Under the pieces are notes generated by a model. It had not been told where the DNA came from. It made no database searches and saw nothing but the letters and a program-made list of their open reading frames with translations. This document shows, one piece after another, positions 1-11,000 of a DNA stretch of 64,000 nt (position 1 is the first letter of the stretch; the number at the start of each line of letters is the position of its first letter). The translations under genes and the position numbers were made by a program. This stretch comes from Nepenthes gracilis (taxonomy: Eukaryota > Streptophyta > Magnoliopsida > Caryophyllales > Nepenthaceae). The stretch spans positions 25,582,037-25,646,036 of the forward strand of contig BSYO01000004.1 in NCBI GenBank assembly GCA_033239525.1, read 5' to 3'.

Positions 1-347
1 GTGTTGATCGTTCTTGACCTTTGACTTTTGTAGGGCCAAGTGCGTTTTAGTGTCTATCACTTGCCCCCATCTTTGGTTGCCAAGTCGACCTCCAGTATGT
101 TTATGATGGGATGCATTTTCTTGCTTTGAGGATCTCGTGGGAATTCATAAAAAGCGTGAATGAGAGTTTGACCAAAATTATTGATCGGCCCCGGTCAATT
201 CCGAGCATCAGTAATTGTTGGATCATTCCGGCCAATTTCCGTTTACAAAAATTGTTGACCGCCTCGTCAATTTCGCCACTAGAATTGTTGGCCGCCTCGT
301 CAATTCGGGCGTTTCGCCGACCTTTGGCGGTTTCACGAGGTAAAAAC
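1..347. other. Moderately GC-rich transposon flank with short direct repeats
   Basis: No gene is seen. The stretch precedes the element ORF at 659 and shares its base composition, so it is probably the 5' non-coding part of the same element. It contains a duplicated ~23-base segment (about 250-272 and 283-305) reading ATTGTTGRCCGCCTCGTCAA. Confidence 0.4.
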
Positions 348-560
348 GACACGTGTCTCCCGTTAGTTGGGCGGAGATCCTGGCCATTAATGCGCCTGGA
401 GATCCGTCCTTTGTAGGGTCGTAGGGAGGACACGTGGCGATCTCGACGACGCCATTAATGAGGGGTTTCTGCGCGCAGACCCGTCCTTTTATGGGTCAAG
501 GAGAGGTGACGCGTGCCGGGACCGGGCACGTCTTAATGAGGGTTTTTATACTGGGCGCTT
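348..560 (+). promoter_or_regulatory. Transposon-borne promoter-like segment with two G-boxes and a TATA-like box
   Basis: A GC-rich stretch lies directly upstream of the element ORF at 659. It contains a perfect palindrome GACACGTGTC (348-357) and a second CACGTG core (431-436), both ACGT cores bound by bZIP/bHLH factors, followed by TTTTATAC near 544. The spacing to the ORF fits a 5' leader of roughly 90 bases. The promoter role is inferred from motifs and position only. Confidence 0.35.
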
Positions 561-658
561 AAGTTTTCCTTCCGTAATTTGAAATCATTTACGCTGTCAA
601 ACCATCGTCTTCTTCCTCTTCGTTTCTCAGACAAACCCTTCCCTTTTTTTGCTCGATT

Positions 659-1450
659 ATGTCTTCCGTCGCAGATTTCTCCTCCGTTTTGAGAGAAAAT
701 GATATTAAGGCGCTGTGCGTCAAATTCAATATTCCTAAGGAGACGGCCTGGAGAGTTCCGGGCAAGGACGACAAAGTCTTTGCCCCACCGGAGGGGTTCA
801 TCACCATTTACGAGGCCCACCTGAGGAGCAGCCTCCGCCTGCCGCTGCCGGAGGAGCTGGAATCAATTATGAAGGCTCTACAGATACTCATCGCCATGGC
901 CACACCAACGCTGAGGTATATCTCGCACTCGTGCATTTTTTTTTCGTAAACTCGCCAAAAGTTTAAGATGACCGGTGTTAGGGTTGTATTTAAATTGAAC
1001 CCCGGGATTGAGTGGATATCGCTTACTCCCCGCGTCGGAATAAAGATTAGTACGGCCATCCACGATTCGTTGACGAATTGAAAAAATCGGTTCTTCTTCG
1101 TGAAGGTGGCGGAGAAGTGGCCTCTTGCAAGGAACTGGGGCCAGATTCCTGAGGTGTATCTTGCTACGCCGTCTGCGGCGGATAGCGCCGCGTACGCATG
1201 GCTAACCAAGGCCATACGGGCTAACCCGGATAAGTTCAAAAGGGACTTCTTTGTTTCCCGGGCGAAAACCAAGAAGGTTAATTGGGGGCCGCTATCGCCA
1301 GTTCAAAAGCCACGCCCTCCGGTCAGGATGATGAATCCTGAGGAATCAAGGGGTGTGATTATCCGTCCAAGGCCCTCGCAGGAGGAGGCCACTGAGAGGG
1401 TAATTGGAACGCCTCAAATTGATTATGTGGCTGCCGGGATCTGCGGCTGA
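659..1450 (+). pseudogene. Decayed 'putative gypsy type transposon' ORF fragments
   Basis: Two open stretches on the same strand look like one broken element protein. The first (659-949) starts MSSVADFSSVLRENDIKAL and contains VPGKDDKVFAPPEGFITIYE followed by HLRSSLRLPLP. This order (P-x-x-D/G-D-x-V-x-x-PPEGF, then L-R-x-x-x-R-x-P-L) is typical of the plant 'putative gypsy type transposon' domain (Pfam Transposase_28). The second (about 1100-1450) encodes a Trp/Arg-rich segment with NWGQIPEVYLATPSAAD and a proline-rich tail ending at TGA. Between them is non-coding sequence, either an intron or decay, so no continuous protein can be claimed. Such ORFs sit inside large retrotransposons in many dicots. 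The family call is from memory of the motif; no search was run. Confidence 0.5.
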
Positions 1451-4400
1451 TCCAGCAGCACTGTTGGAGTGGGAAAGTTTGTTGAGGACAGGCCGACGGA
1501 GGCTGGAGGAGTCATCCTGGCTTAGCCGACAACCAGGGTGGTCCCATTTGAGTTGACCGTTTGTTTGAGAGTTATGCGCGCCCGACGATCAACGCCAATA
1601 CGATCACCTTTCGCTTTTTAACTCTGCCCTCATTTTAATCGGCTGCTTAGAAATTATTGTCAGTTTTGGTCTTTTAGACTTGTAGAGGCCAAATTTTTTT
1701 TTACACTCCATCAAAAATATTTAATAAAATTTTTTGTTATTTCTAACAATAAGTTATATAGTAATGCAACTATTTTTTATTTATCATAATTTTTAAATTT
1801 TAAATGATAAATTATTTTTTATAAAATATGCATATCACATTATTAATTTTTAAGTCAAAAATATTTTATAATTTATTTTTTATGTAAAAATTAAAAAACA
1901 TTAGTCTATTTAATTAAATACTTTTTTTAAATAGTAGTTTAGGAATATTATATATACAAAACAAACTCAATTATAAAAAAAATTAAAATCAATTATACAA
2001 TACTGTGGAACTCTACTTATTGTTGGATACCTTATGTCATTGTCGTTCTATTTTAGTCATCTTTCATGATAAAAATATCCTATCAATCAAACCGATTATA
2101 AATACGTAGTAGAGATAATTAAATTGATTACTTTTTATTTTATAAAGATTTATTTTACTACTAATAAATTTATAGGAACCCACTGCATAGTATCAAATCT
2201 ACTATTTGGTAAATTATCATTATTTATTGACATAATTATGTTTTATCTAGATAATTATGACTTTTATTGTATAATACAGAACCATATAAGTAAATAGATA
2301 ATTTAAAAATACACTTAAATATATTTTTTAGAAAAAGAATAAATATTAAAATAATTCTTCAATAATAGCCCGTCTCACTATAATTATGAATCTCGCATAA
2401 ATTTATATGAGGTGTATATTTATCTCAAAAAACTTAAGCCAACAAGAATGACTAGCAATACAGAAAATATTAAAGTATAAGTCCATCGCAACCTGTATGA
2501 CAATAAATAACTTGTACACATTACAGTCAATAATTAAATAATTCAATCCAGTAGTAGAAGTAAGTAGTAGTAAATGTGGCCTCAAACCTTTCAACAGATG
2601 ATATTTGCCTTTTTTGGTACAGGATCGATATAGATCACAACCAATTAGTAAAAATACAAAGGTGACTAAACTTTTTCATTAATTACAATTCGACGATGTT
2701 TCTAGCTTCACAAACAGTCAATCAGAATTTAATATTTTTGATATAATAAAATAATAATGAATACATATTTTTTTATATTTGTATCAATAATACAAGATAT
2801 CTTATTCCCACTAGTAAATATAGTATTATCCGAGTTAATATTTTACTTTAAATGTCAAATATTAAATGAAAGAAGTATAATAATACTAAAAATAATAAAA
2901 AATATATATCATATTCAAGAATTAATTAAATAAAAAAATTACATCTTGTCCCAAACTCCCACTGCCTGTCGCTAGTCACAAAACAATCAAACCACTACTT
3001 TAAATCATCATGCCTTAGGGCCCTTTAAAAAGTTATTTTTTTTCTAAAAAAGATATTTAGTAAATTTATTGAGTAATATTTTATAAATTAATAAAAATAA
3101 TAATTATTATTATGTCGTGTAATTTTATTTAAAAAATAGATACTGGCCGTCGATGCCTTGAAAATCTTCGTTGACAGCCAACTTTTGCCACCAGTGGCCA
3201 ACCGATGCGGCCCACGACCGCACAAATAATATAAAAATTATCACATTGATTAGAAATTATCGATGATTAAAAAAATTTTTACACAATAAAATAGCACCAT
3301 TGACGAGAAGTAATCCAAAAGATCAATGTAGTAACACGATGAGAAGTAATCCAACGGTCACTATTGGTTTTCGAAAAGTAGTTAGGGTTGGATAGGGACA
3401 TTGAGGGCTGGCTGGGTCGGGACCGTAAACGACGGCGTTTATGTCCTCCTCCTACTCCTTCAGGAGCTGAGAGCTTTGGATGAACTTGTCCACGGACAGC
3501 GTGTCGTGGCAGACACAGATTGCGTTGCATGTCCGAAAGCCATATAATTAAAATGAAGAAATGACTAAAAACATTATTGGATTTTATTTTAAAATATAAA
3601 AATAATTTATTTAATATTAAATTATTATATATACATAAATAATAAATGAAATATAAATATTTTTAATTCATATTTTATATTTTTTTTGATATTTTTTTAT
3701 AATTTAAAAAAATTATTTTGGTTTAATTTTTTACTTTTATTTAAATTTTTCTAAAAACCAGATTTACACTAAATATATATAAAAAGTCAACCCAGTTGCT
3801 AAGACCCTGAAACTAAACTAATAATTGAATTAAATTTTAAAAATAGATATTGAAAAATAGAATTAGTAAAGGTAAATTTTAAATAATTCTTTTTATTTGT
3901 TTTGTCTTGGGCTAGAATATATTTGTTTTTCAGGTTTTGATTTTTTTCTGAGCCAAAAATTTTAAATTAAAGATTATCTAAATTGACCATATTATACGTA
4001 TATCCAAAAAGTAAAAGTAAAAATAAAAAATTTTAATTTAATATAAATATCCTACTTAGTTATTTATAAAAATAATTTACTTAACCACTGAACATAATTT
4101 TATAGATATTTATGACTTTGAGTGAATAATAACTTATAAGACCTCTAAAAATAATTCTTATAGGGTTGCATTTAACTTATGTTATTGATGATTAATTATT
4201 AAATTATTATTCGGTGTTGTATTTTATTTGTTGCGTTCTTATAATTTTAATTGAGATATAATGTTTAAAAACCGATAAACCGATTCAACTGAACCATTTG
4301 ACCGGTTGAGCATTAGGCCGTTAACAGCTCAAACCGTTTCTACTGCAATTTTAGTTCAGCCTACCACCACACCCAACCCAACCTATGCAAAGAGATGATT

Positions 4401-4608
4401 CGGAGTGGTTTCGTTATGATTATTTGAAACATTAGAATTTTTTATCCAACCAGTAATGGATCAATTTATAAGTGATAAATAATAAAAATTGAGATAATAA
4501 TTTAATATATAATTTTAATATTAACATTCCATATTATGGAGAATAAAAAAAAATCTAAACTATTGAACATATAAGGAAGCCTAATATTTAAAAAATTATA
4601 GTTAAATC
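1451..4608. other. AT-rich intergenic DNA, no gene recognised
   Basis: The stretch is very AT-rich, with many A/T homopolymers and only short stop-limited open frames. A GC-richer island at about 3300-3540 has no recognisable protein similarity. Nothing functional is supported. Confidence 0.6.
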
Positions 4609-4987
4609 TGATGGGTCTGGTACCGTGGACCAACCCAAAATCCAAAGTTCAGCATATCAATGGCCCGACAAGGCTTCTTCCAAAGCCCAGCACAATGTCC
4701 CTAGAGACTACTGAGAAGTCCACATGGCAGTAGAAGTTCTTCAGAGCAAAAGGTTCAAGCGGCCAAGTGAACAGTCTAGGCGGGTCAGCTTGGCACCGCC
4801 CAATAGGAAGCAGGTTATTAGTGTTGCGGCAAATGCAACTCTAGCAAAGGTCCCTCTAGCTCAACACTCGCAGGCGGCAGCCACATGATCGTGTATTGCC
4901 CCATAATGGCAACTGCAGATCGCAAAATCTTACCAACCGGCAAGTTGCTAACCGTTGCACCTAAGGATGACTAACCCACGCTTACTC

Positions 4988-4995
4988 TATAAATA
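4988..4995 (+). promoter_or_regulatory. TATA box in the LTR
   Basis: CTCTATAAATAC is a near-consensus plant TATA element inside the proposed LTR and is followed by a purine-rich leader. The sequence match is good; use as a promoter is inferred. Confidence 0.4.
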
Positions 4996-5429
4996 CGTCC
5001 CCACCTCCACAAGAAAAGAGAGAGAATCCAACTGTTGAGAGATCAACCCATCGGCGTAAAGTTGGGACATCCCGACGTCCCAAGGGCACCTCAATAGCCA
5101 CTCTCCAACGAGTATACTTTTTTAGCCACTCTCCCACGAGTGTAAGACTCGCCCTAAAAGCTACTCCCCACAAGAAATGACCAAGAAGAAGGAGAAGATT
5201 TCAAAAAGTAGAGCCCAAGAAGACAAAGAACTAAACAGAGAAAAAGGAATCGACGAACATGCTTACTCTCACACTTCCTCACTCAGCTCAAAGAGTGCCC
5301 CAACAAAATAGGAGCACCCCAACCTTCAAAGCAACTCTCCGATCTAAGCTCACAACTATGTTAGTGTTGTGTCTTCATTGAACTCTCACTGCCAGGACGG
5401 CAAAAATGGTTCATATAGCGAGATGTAGG

Positions 5430-5890
5430 AAACCCCCCTCGCTGGTAGCCGGAAAAGAATCCAACGGGCGTTCCTCTCTCCATTATCGACCAGAAATTCC
5501 TTCCTCCTCCAGATAGCCGCTTTCCCACAAATGCACCCATCTCAAAGTCGTTCTCTGATTGAGTGCATTTTCGGAGCCAAATCCTCCATATCTCAAAATC
5601 ACCCTTGGCCGGGCACACCCAGTGGAACTTAATCTTCCATCCCAAAGCCGCCTTGGATGGGTATACTCATCGGAGCCAAATCTTTCATATCTCAAAGTTG
5701 TCTCCTAATCAGACGCACTCAACGAAGCCCAATCCTCTATTTTTCTAAACCGCCCTTAGTCGACGCACTCACTAGAATCCAATTCTCCATCTCTCTAACC
5801 CACCCCTAGCCAGGCGTATTCATTGGAGCTCTATCGTACATCTCCTAAAACTGCTCCCCAACCAAACATTCAAACACTCAATCCTCTCAC
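5430..5890 (+). repeat. Degenerate ~50-bp tandem array inside the LTR
   Basis: About eight diverged units of roughly 48-55 bases follow one another. Each combines a block like GGCCGGGCGCACTCA, a block like GGAGCCAAATCCTCCAT and a tail like CTCAAAACCGCCC. The clearest starts are near 5530, 5586, 5636, 5686, 5738, 5787 and 5836. Open frames here are by-products of the repetition, not genes. Confidence 0.6.
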
Positions 5891-6131
5891 CCGTGCACCA
5901 GTACACTTTGCATCTTCCATCTTTCTTTTCCTAACAAAAGATTTATGATTTAAAAGTCGAAAAATATACCAGGAAGCAAGTTTTCGATATCTTTTGACAT
6001 CTTATTTGTTGTTTATGATATGCAGGATCCAAATTCGAAGTGACGAATACCAAACCCGCTTCAATTCAACTACGCAAAAAGATCAAGCGACTTCCTAATC
6101 CGTATAATAATTTGAATCTATAAACGCATCA

Positions 6132-7992
6132 TTGGCACCGACTCCAAATAGTAATATTTTTCATTAAACTTTTTGCAATAACATGTAAAAGGAAATGTGA
6201 ATCCTATGGATATCAGATATTCTCATCCAAAATTGCTTCAAGAGAAGTATAAATCATCATTAGAACAGCCTAGCAATCACATTATATTTAATGAGACTGT
6301 ACAAAGTTTAATATGGAAATCAAATGGGAGTTATCATCACCCGGCCATAAAAGTGCATCTCCACCAATATGATCCACAGATTTAATTGGCCATAATGGGA
6401 ACCCAGTGGACTGTTTTAAAAGATAAACAACCGTGTTGATCAAGTTTCAGCTTTCCATGCATCTTCTCTCCTCCCTCCAAAAGAAGGCTCATTTCATAGT
6501 GATCAATAAATAAAATCATTATCCAAGGTACCCACATTGTTACCAACAACATGCTTTGATTATTGTCATTAATAAATGTTTCCCTTGACTAATATTGGCC
6601 CTCTAAGATAATGTATGGTCATCATGCCTAGGAAAAGACTAAGAGAATCGGTAGAGTTGTCACAATATAACCTGTAATCACTAACTCGAGTTATAAAAAT
6701 AATCTCTTATATAATGCAAGATAAAATTACATATACATAGTAAAAATGTTGTGCACTAAGTTACCCTTCATACAATGAGAAAGAACATAAAATTTCAATG
6801 CAACAGTTAGATTATTTTATTCTGACAATTTATTTTCAAACCATAAAAACAAGTACTTGAAATGCAAGCATCAGGTTACATAAATCTGACCCTAATCAAA
6901 TTTCACCATGTAGAAGCAGCATTCACTTGAGTCCTATTTTTTCTTTTTTTTTTTTTAAATCATGACTTGGGGAATCCTTCATCCCATTACCTGGGCCCAG
7001 GACAGCTATAGCTGGTGGATGGGGTTTATTTGATCAAAGAATATCTGGTTCAAAATCCAAAAGCAATCAAAGTTAGGGGACGAAATTGCTCCCTCCTTCT
7101 ATGATTGAACCTGCAAATAGTTTTGATGTTTATATAATGGCTAGCATGTGTTATCTCTCATTGAATCGTGGGGCAAAGTTATAGCTATCAGTGGTCCCAT
7201 ATATACCATGCGAATTGCCAAGTGGGTCCCCTTCTGTCCCCAACACTTGCAATTTATAAATGAAATCCAACAGTAAAACCTCATCTGTCCAGCTCCTTTA
7301 TGAGGCAAAAACTGCAGGAGACAGTAGCACAAACTTTCCAAGATGTGATCAAGTACACGTGTGGACAATCATAATTTATGGGGTATCGCTGAAATTGGGG
7401 TAGGGTAACTGATGCTAACGATAATGAAAGGATGTTCTTTATCCCTAAATCACATTTAATCTAAGGCATCATTCAGAAATCACAGCACTGAAAGCGGCAG
7501 ATGAAAATGGCATGTTTGATTTGAGGGGAGGGTATAGTAGAAGGGAAGATTGATCTCCTTTAAATTGAACTTCTTTGGTTCTAAGGAGTTGAAATTTCTT
7601 TGTCAGGACGAGTAAATCAAACATCCCTATAATACAAACAAATTGATAAAATTACCATGGAAATAAACTACAGACTTATAGTGTGATTACTTCATGGCAA
7701 GGTCATTGTTTTCTTTCAGAAATACTTAGTAGGAAATACGGCTTAAATCAGGTGAGAAAGTGGGAAATTTCCAGATTTAATTGTGTGAGCAAGATAAAAA
7801 ACAAATTTTCAGAAATCCCCAACAAATACATATATATTTACTTCATCCAAACACGGCCCTGTGTATACAATATGTGTGTGTGTGCACTAACTACTTTCAA
7901 CATTATAATGGGATAAGATGATTACTTAGCATGCTTTTCAGAATAGTTTATATGATATAAAAATGGCAGCATTCATTGTCAGGGTAACTGTT
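6132..7992. other. Intergenic DNA upstream of the VAN3-binding-like gene
   Basis: No gene is seen. Composition is moderately AT-rich with only short open frames. A short TG/GT dinucleotide run occurs near 7875. The last few hundred bases are presumably promoter of the gene starting at 8071. Confidence 0.6.
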
Positions 7993-8070
7993 TATATATC
8001 TCAAACATTAGGCTCTTTCTTATTCTGCTAAATCCCTCCTTGAGTTGATCACTGCTACTCTTTGGTTAGC
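7993..8070 (+). promoter_or_regulatory. Candidate core promoter and leader of the VAN3-binding-like gene
   Basis: TATATATC at 7993 lies 78 bases before the start codon at 8071, followed by a pyrimidine-rich stretch (GGCTCTTTCTTATTC). This spacing fits a TATA box about 30 bases upstream of transcription start and a short 5' leader. It is a motif-and-position inference. Confidence 0.3.
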
Positions 8071-11000
8071 ATGGATACTGATTTCATGGCGGCAACAGTT
8101 TCAGAAGCACATCCCGAGACTATGGATTTTCTTTCTCACGCTTGGTGCAACTTTGCAGTCCGAGCTTTTCAACCAGAGAAACTACAAGATCAATCAATTA
8201 TTCCAACTAAATCATTTTACAATATCACGAAGTCTCCAATTCTGGTGAGTATATTTACACTAAAAAAAAAAATGCAGGATTGTTATGTCATTATATGAAG
8301 ATTGAGAGAAATGATGACATAGAGTTCTCTATCATGCTGAAGATGGAAAATCACATAAAGATGGAGGATGCTGATATGAAGTCCCTACCCCCTTTGCAAT
8401 CCAATGATCTCAAGGTAATTCCAGCAATTTAACTTAAAGGGACAAAAATTTTATAATACAAGGAGGTAGGCATTTTTTAAATGTCCTAACGTGATATTTC
8501 TGTTGTAGCTGCCTCAGGAATCAAGAGTTGTATTGATTTTGTTTCTGTTGTTTTTCATTTTTCTTCTTTCTTCCATATAGTCATGGATATGGATGCAACA
8601 AGCAATGCACCCAGAATTAAACTACAATGGATTCTTCCAAAAGAAATGGGTATGTCATCTGACAAGATATAAGTCATTCTATTTGCATCGTCTAAATTAG
8701 GGAGCATAATATTGTCTATACTATTGTTTCGAAAAGGAAAGCCTTAGTGCAATAGTAGAATTATCGTTGTATGACTTATTGGTAATGGGTTTGGGCCGTG
8801 AAAACACCCGATTTTAGAATGCAAGATAAAACCAGATATAACAAATTCCAAAATGTTATTACCATTCCCCAAACCCTGAGCATATCAGGATCTTCATGCA
8901 CGAACTTCCCTTTCTTTTTGATATAGGCTATACTGTTAGTTTACACAGGCAGTATAACTCTTGAAAACTTAGCAGTTGGCAATACAATATACAAATTGCA
9001 GTTGGTAGAGAGTTGGCATGCTTTCAGTATGAAAAAACCAGAATTGCTAAGAAAATTACACTGGGATGGGAGCAGGGAGATTTCAAATTCCAATATCTAA
9101 GAAATTAGAATAACATGCTTAAAGCAGCTACCATGGAAGACAATGCCATTAAAGAATCTGTGGTCAATCAAGAAATGGGCAAAAGAGATGAAGGAAAAGA
9201 GGAAAGAGGGAAAGAGGATGCAAAGAGCTGAGGTACATGCAGCAATATCAATTGCAGGACTAGCAGCAGCATTAGCCGCCATAGCAGCAGAGAAATCAAA
9301 AGGGCAGGAGCAAAACAACAACAGCAAAGAAATAGCAGTAGCATCTGCAGCAGCTCTCGTGGCTGCTCAGTGTGCACAAGTAGCTGAATCAATGGGGGCA
9401 GAAAGACAGCAGCTTAGCAGCACAATAGGCTCAGCTATGACGGGCACTAGCACTACCGACATCCTAACCCTAACAGCAGCAGCTACTACCTGTATGATCC
9501 TCTTATCTAGATCTATAGATTACAAAAACCACTTAGATAAATGATCCACAAGCATACAACAGATATATATATTGAGATAGAGTCATCAACACTCTTGGAG
9601 AAATAACTAGAACCCACACTCTCCTACACAACAAATTTCAAAAAATACTTGATGTCACTAGAACAAAATCTCTTTCGACTAATATCTTGTATGCTTTATG
9701 CAAAAATTGTTTTTCTTAGTATCATTTACAAATACAGTACATAACAAGGGCCAAAATCCAGTCACCTTATATAACGAGAGCTTGAATTCTCTCCATAAGA
9801 AAATAAAAATTAGCGTCTAAAATTAAGAGAAAGAAGGACAGAAATTCAAAAGGGAAACACCTACAGATAGTGAGATCAAGTGATAAATTTCACATTTGTT
9901 AACCTAAAACAAATCCTCGTATTTGGCATAGCCTAGTATGAACACAATGGCCTTGTAACTATAATTATATTGCTATTTTGTGGATCACCCGATTACTGCC
10001 TTTTGTTTGTATTGGTTTTGTTGGGATTTTGTTTGTTACAGCCCTAAGAGGAGCAGCAATACTCAAGGCAAGATCAGGATGCAGAAATAGACTCAATGAA
10101 AGTGCACTTGTGCAGCCATTTGAAGATAGCAATGACAACTCCTCCAACTTTGAAAAATGTAGATCTGTGCTTGCTAAAAGTGTTAAGCTCACCATCGAGA
10201 CATCAGAGGGTATGTAGATGTCAGTCAATATTGTTTGAAAGTAGGCGGAGAAATATTTATCAATAACAATTTGGCCATGCCAAATCAGGATCAAAATTAA
10301 ATGACAAACAATAAAGGATATATTAGAACTGAGCTAAAATTAGCACATAAATATTTCACAATTGGTTATAAGGTTCATATGGCTTAGTTTGATTTGGATC
10401 AAATAGGACCCAAAAGCTAAGAGCTTTGTTTCATTAGAAATAACCACATTTAAATAGTTTTACCTTGTCCTATGCTGAAATTAGACATTTGATCTTTGTA
10501 ATATTTCAAAAAGTGGCACCTTATTTAAAAATTTAATAATGAGCATGACAACTTCTATGGGAAACTCAAGAGCTTCCAGAAATTAACTCACTACGCTAAC
10601 TACCTATGAAATATTAAGTTTGGTGATACACTACACAGACTGCATATGAAATATCAAGTTTAGTAATAGTAAGACAATTCAACTTTCTAATCAAATGACG
10701 ATATTAGCCTAGATCTTCAATCAATAATCCTTTATCCTTTAGGAGTTTCATATTAGGATCCATGGGAGCGTATACTAAACAATTACTAAGAAGGTCAGTC
10801 TCATATAATAGATCAAGTACATGATTTCATTGAGATAGATTTACCCATTTTCTAGATCTAGTGAACTTCTATTCCCATAAAGAAATGAAGTTTTCCTAAA
10901 TCTTTTGTTTGACATCATTATTGTAAGAACTATTTTAGACATGCAATCCTATCTATATTATCTCCAGTGATAACAATATCATGAATATATACTGTAAGGA

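Larger units (their letters stand above)
4609..6131 (+). mobile_element. Probable long LTR of a retrotransposon, remnant
   Basis: A block of clearly higher GC than its surroundings starts near TGATGGGTCTGG and ends at GCATCA, giving the TG...CA termini expected of an LTR. It contains a good TATA box (TATAAATA, 4988-4995) about two-fifths of the way in, then a C/A-rich transcribed-looking region with a tandem array. Immediately after the end is TTGGCACCGACTCC (6132-6145), a degenerate match to the tRNA-Asp-type primer site TGGCGCCGTTGCC (9 of 13 positions). No internal coding sequence follows, so this is a solo or truncated copy. I could not find a target-site duplication. The borders are estimates. 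Confidence 0.45.
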
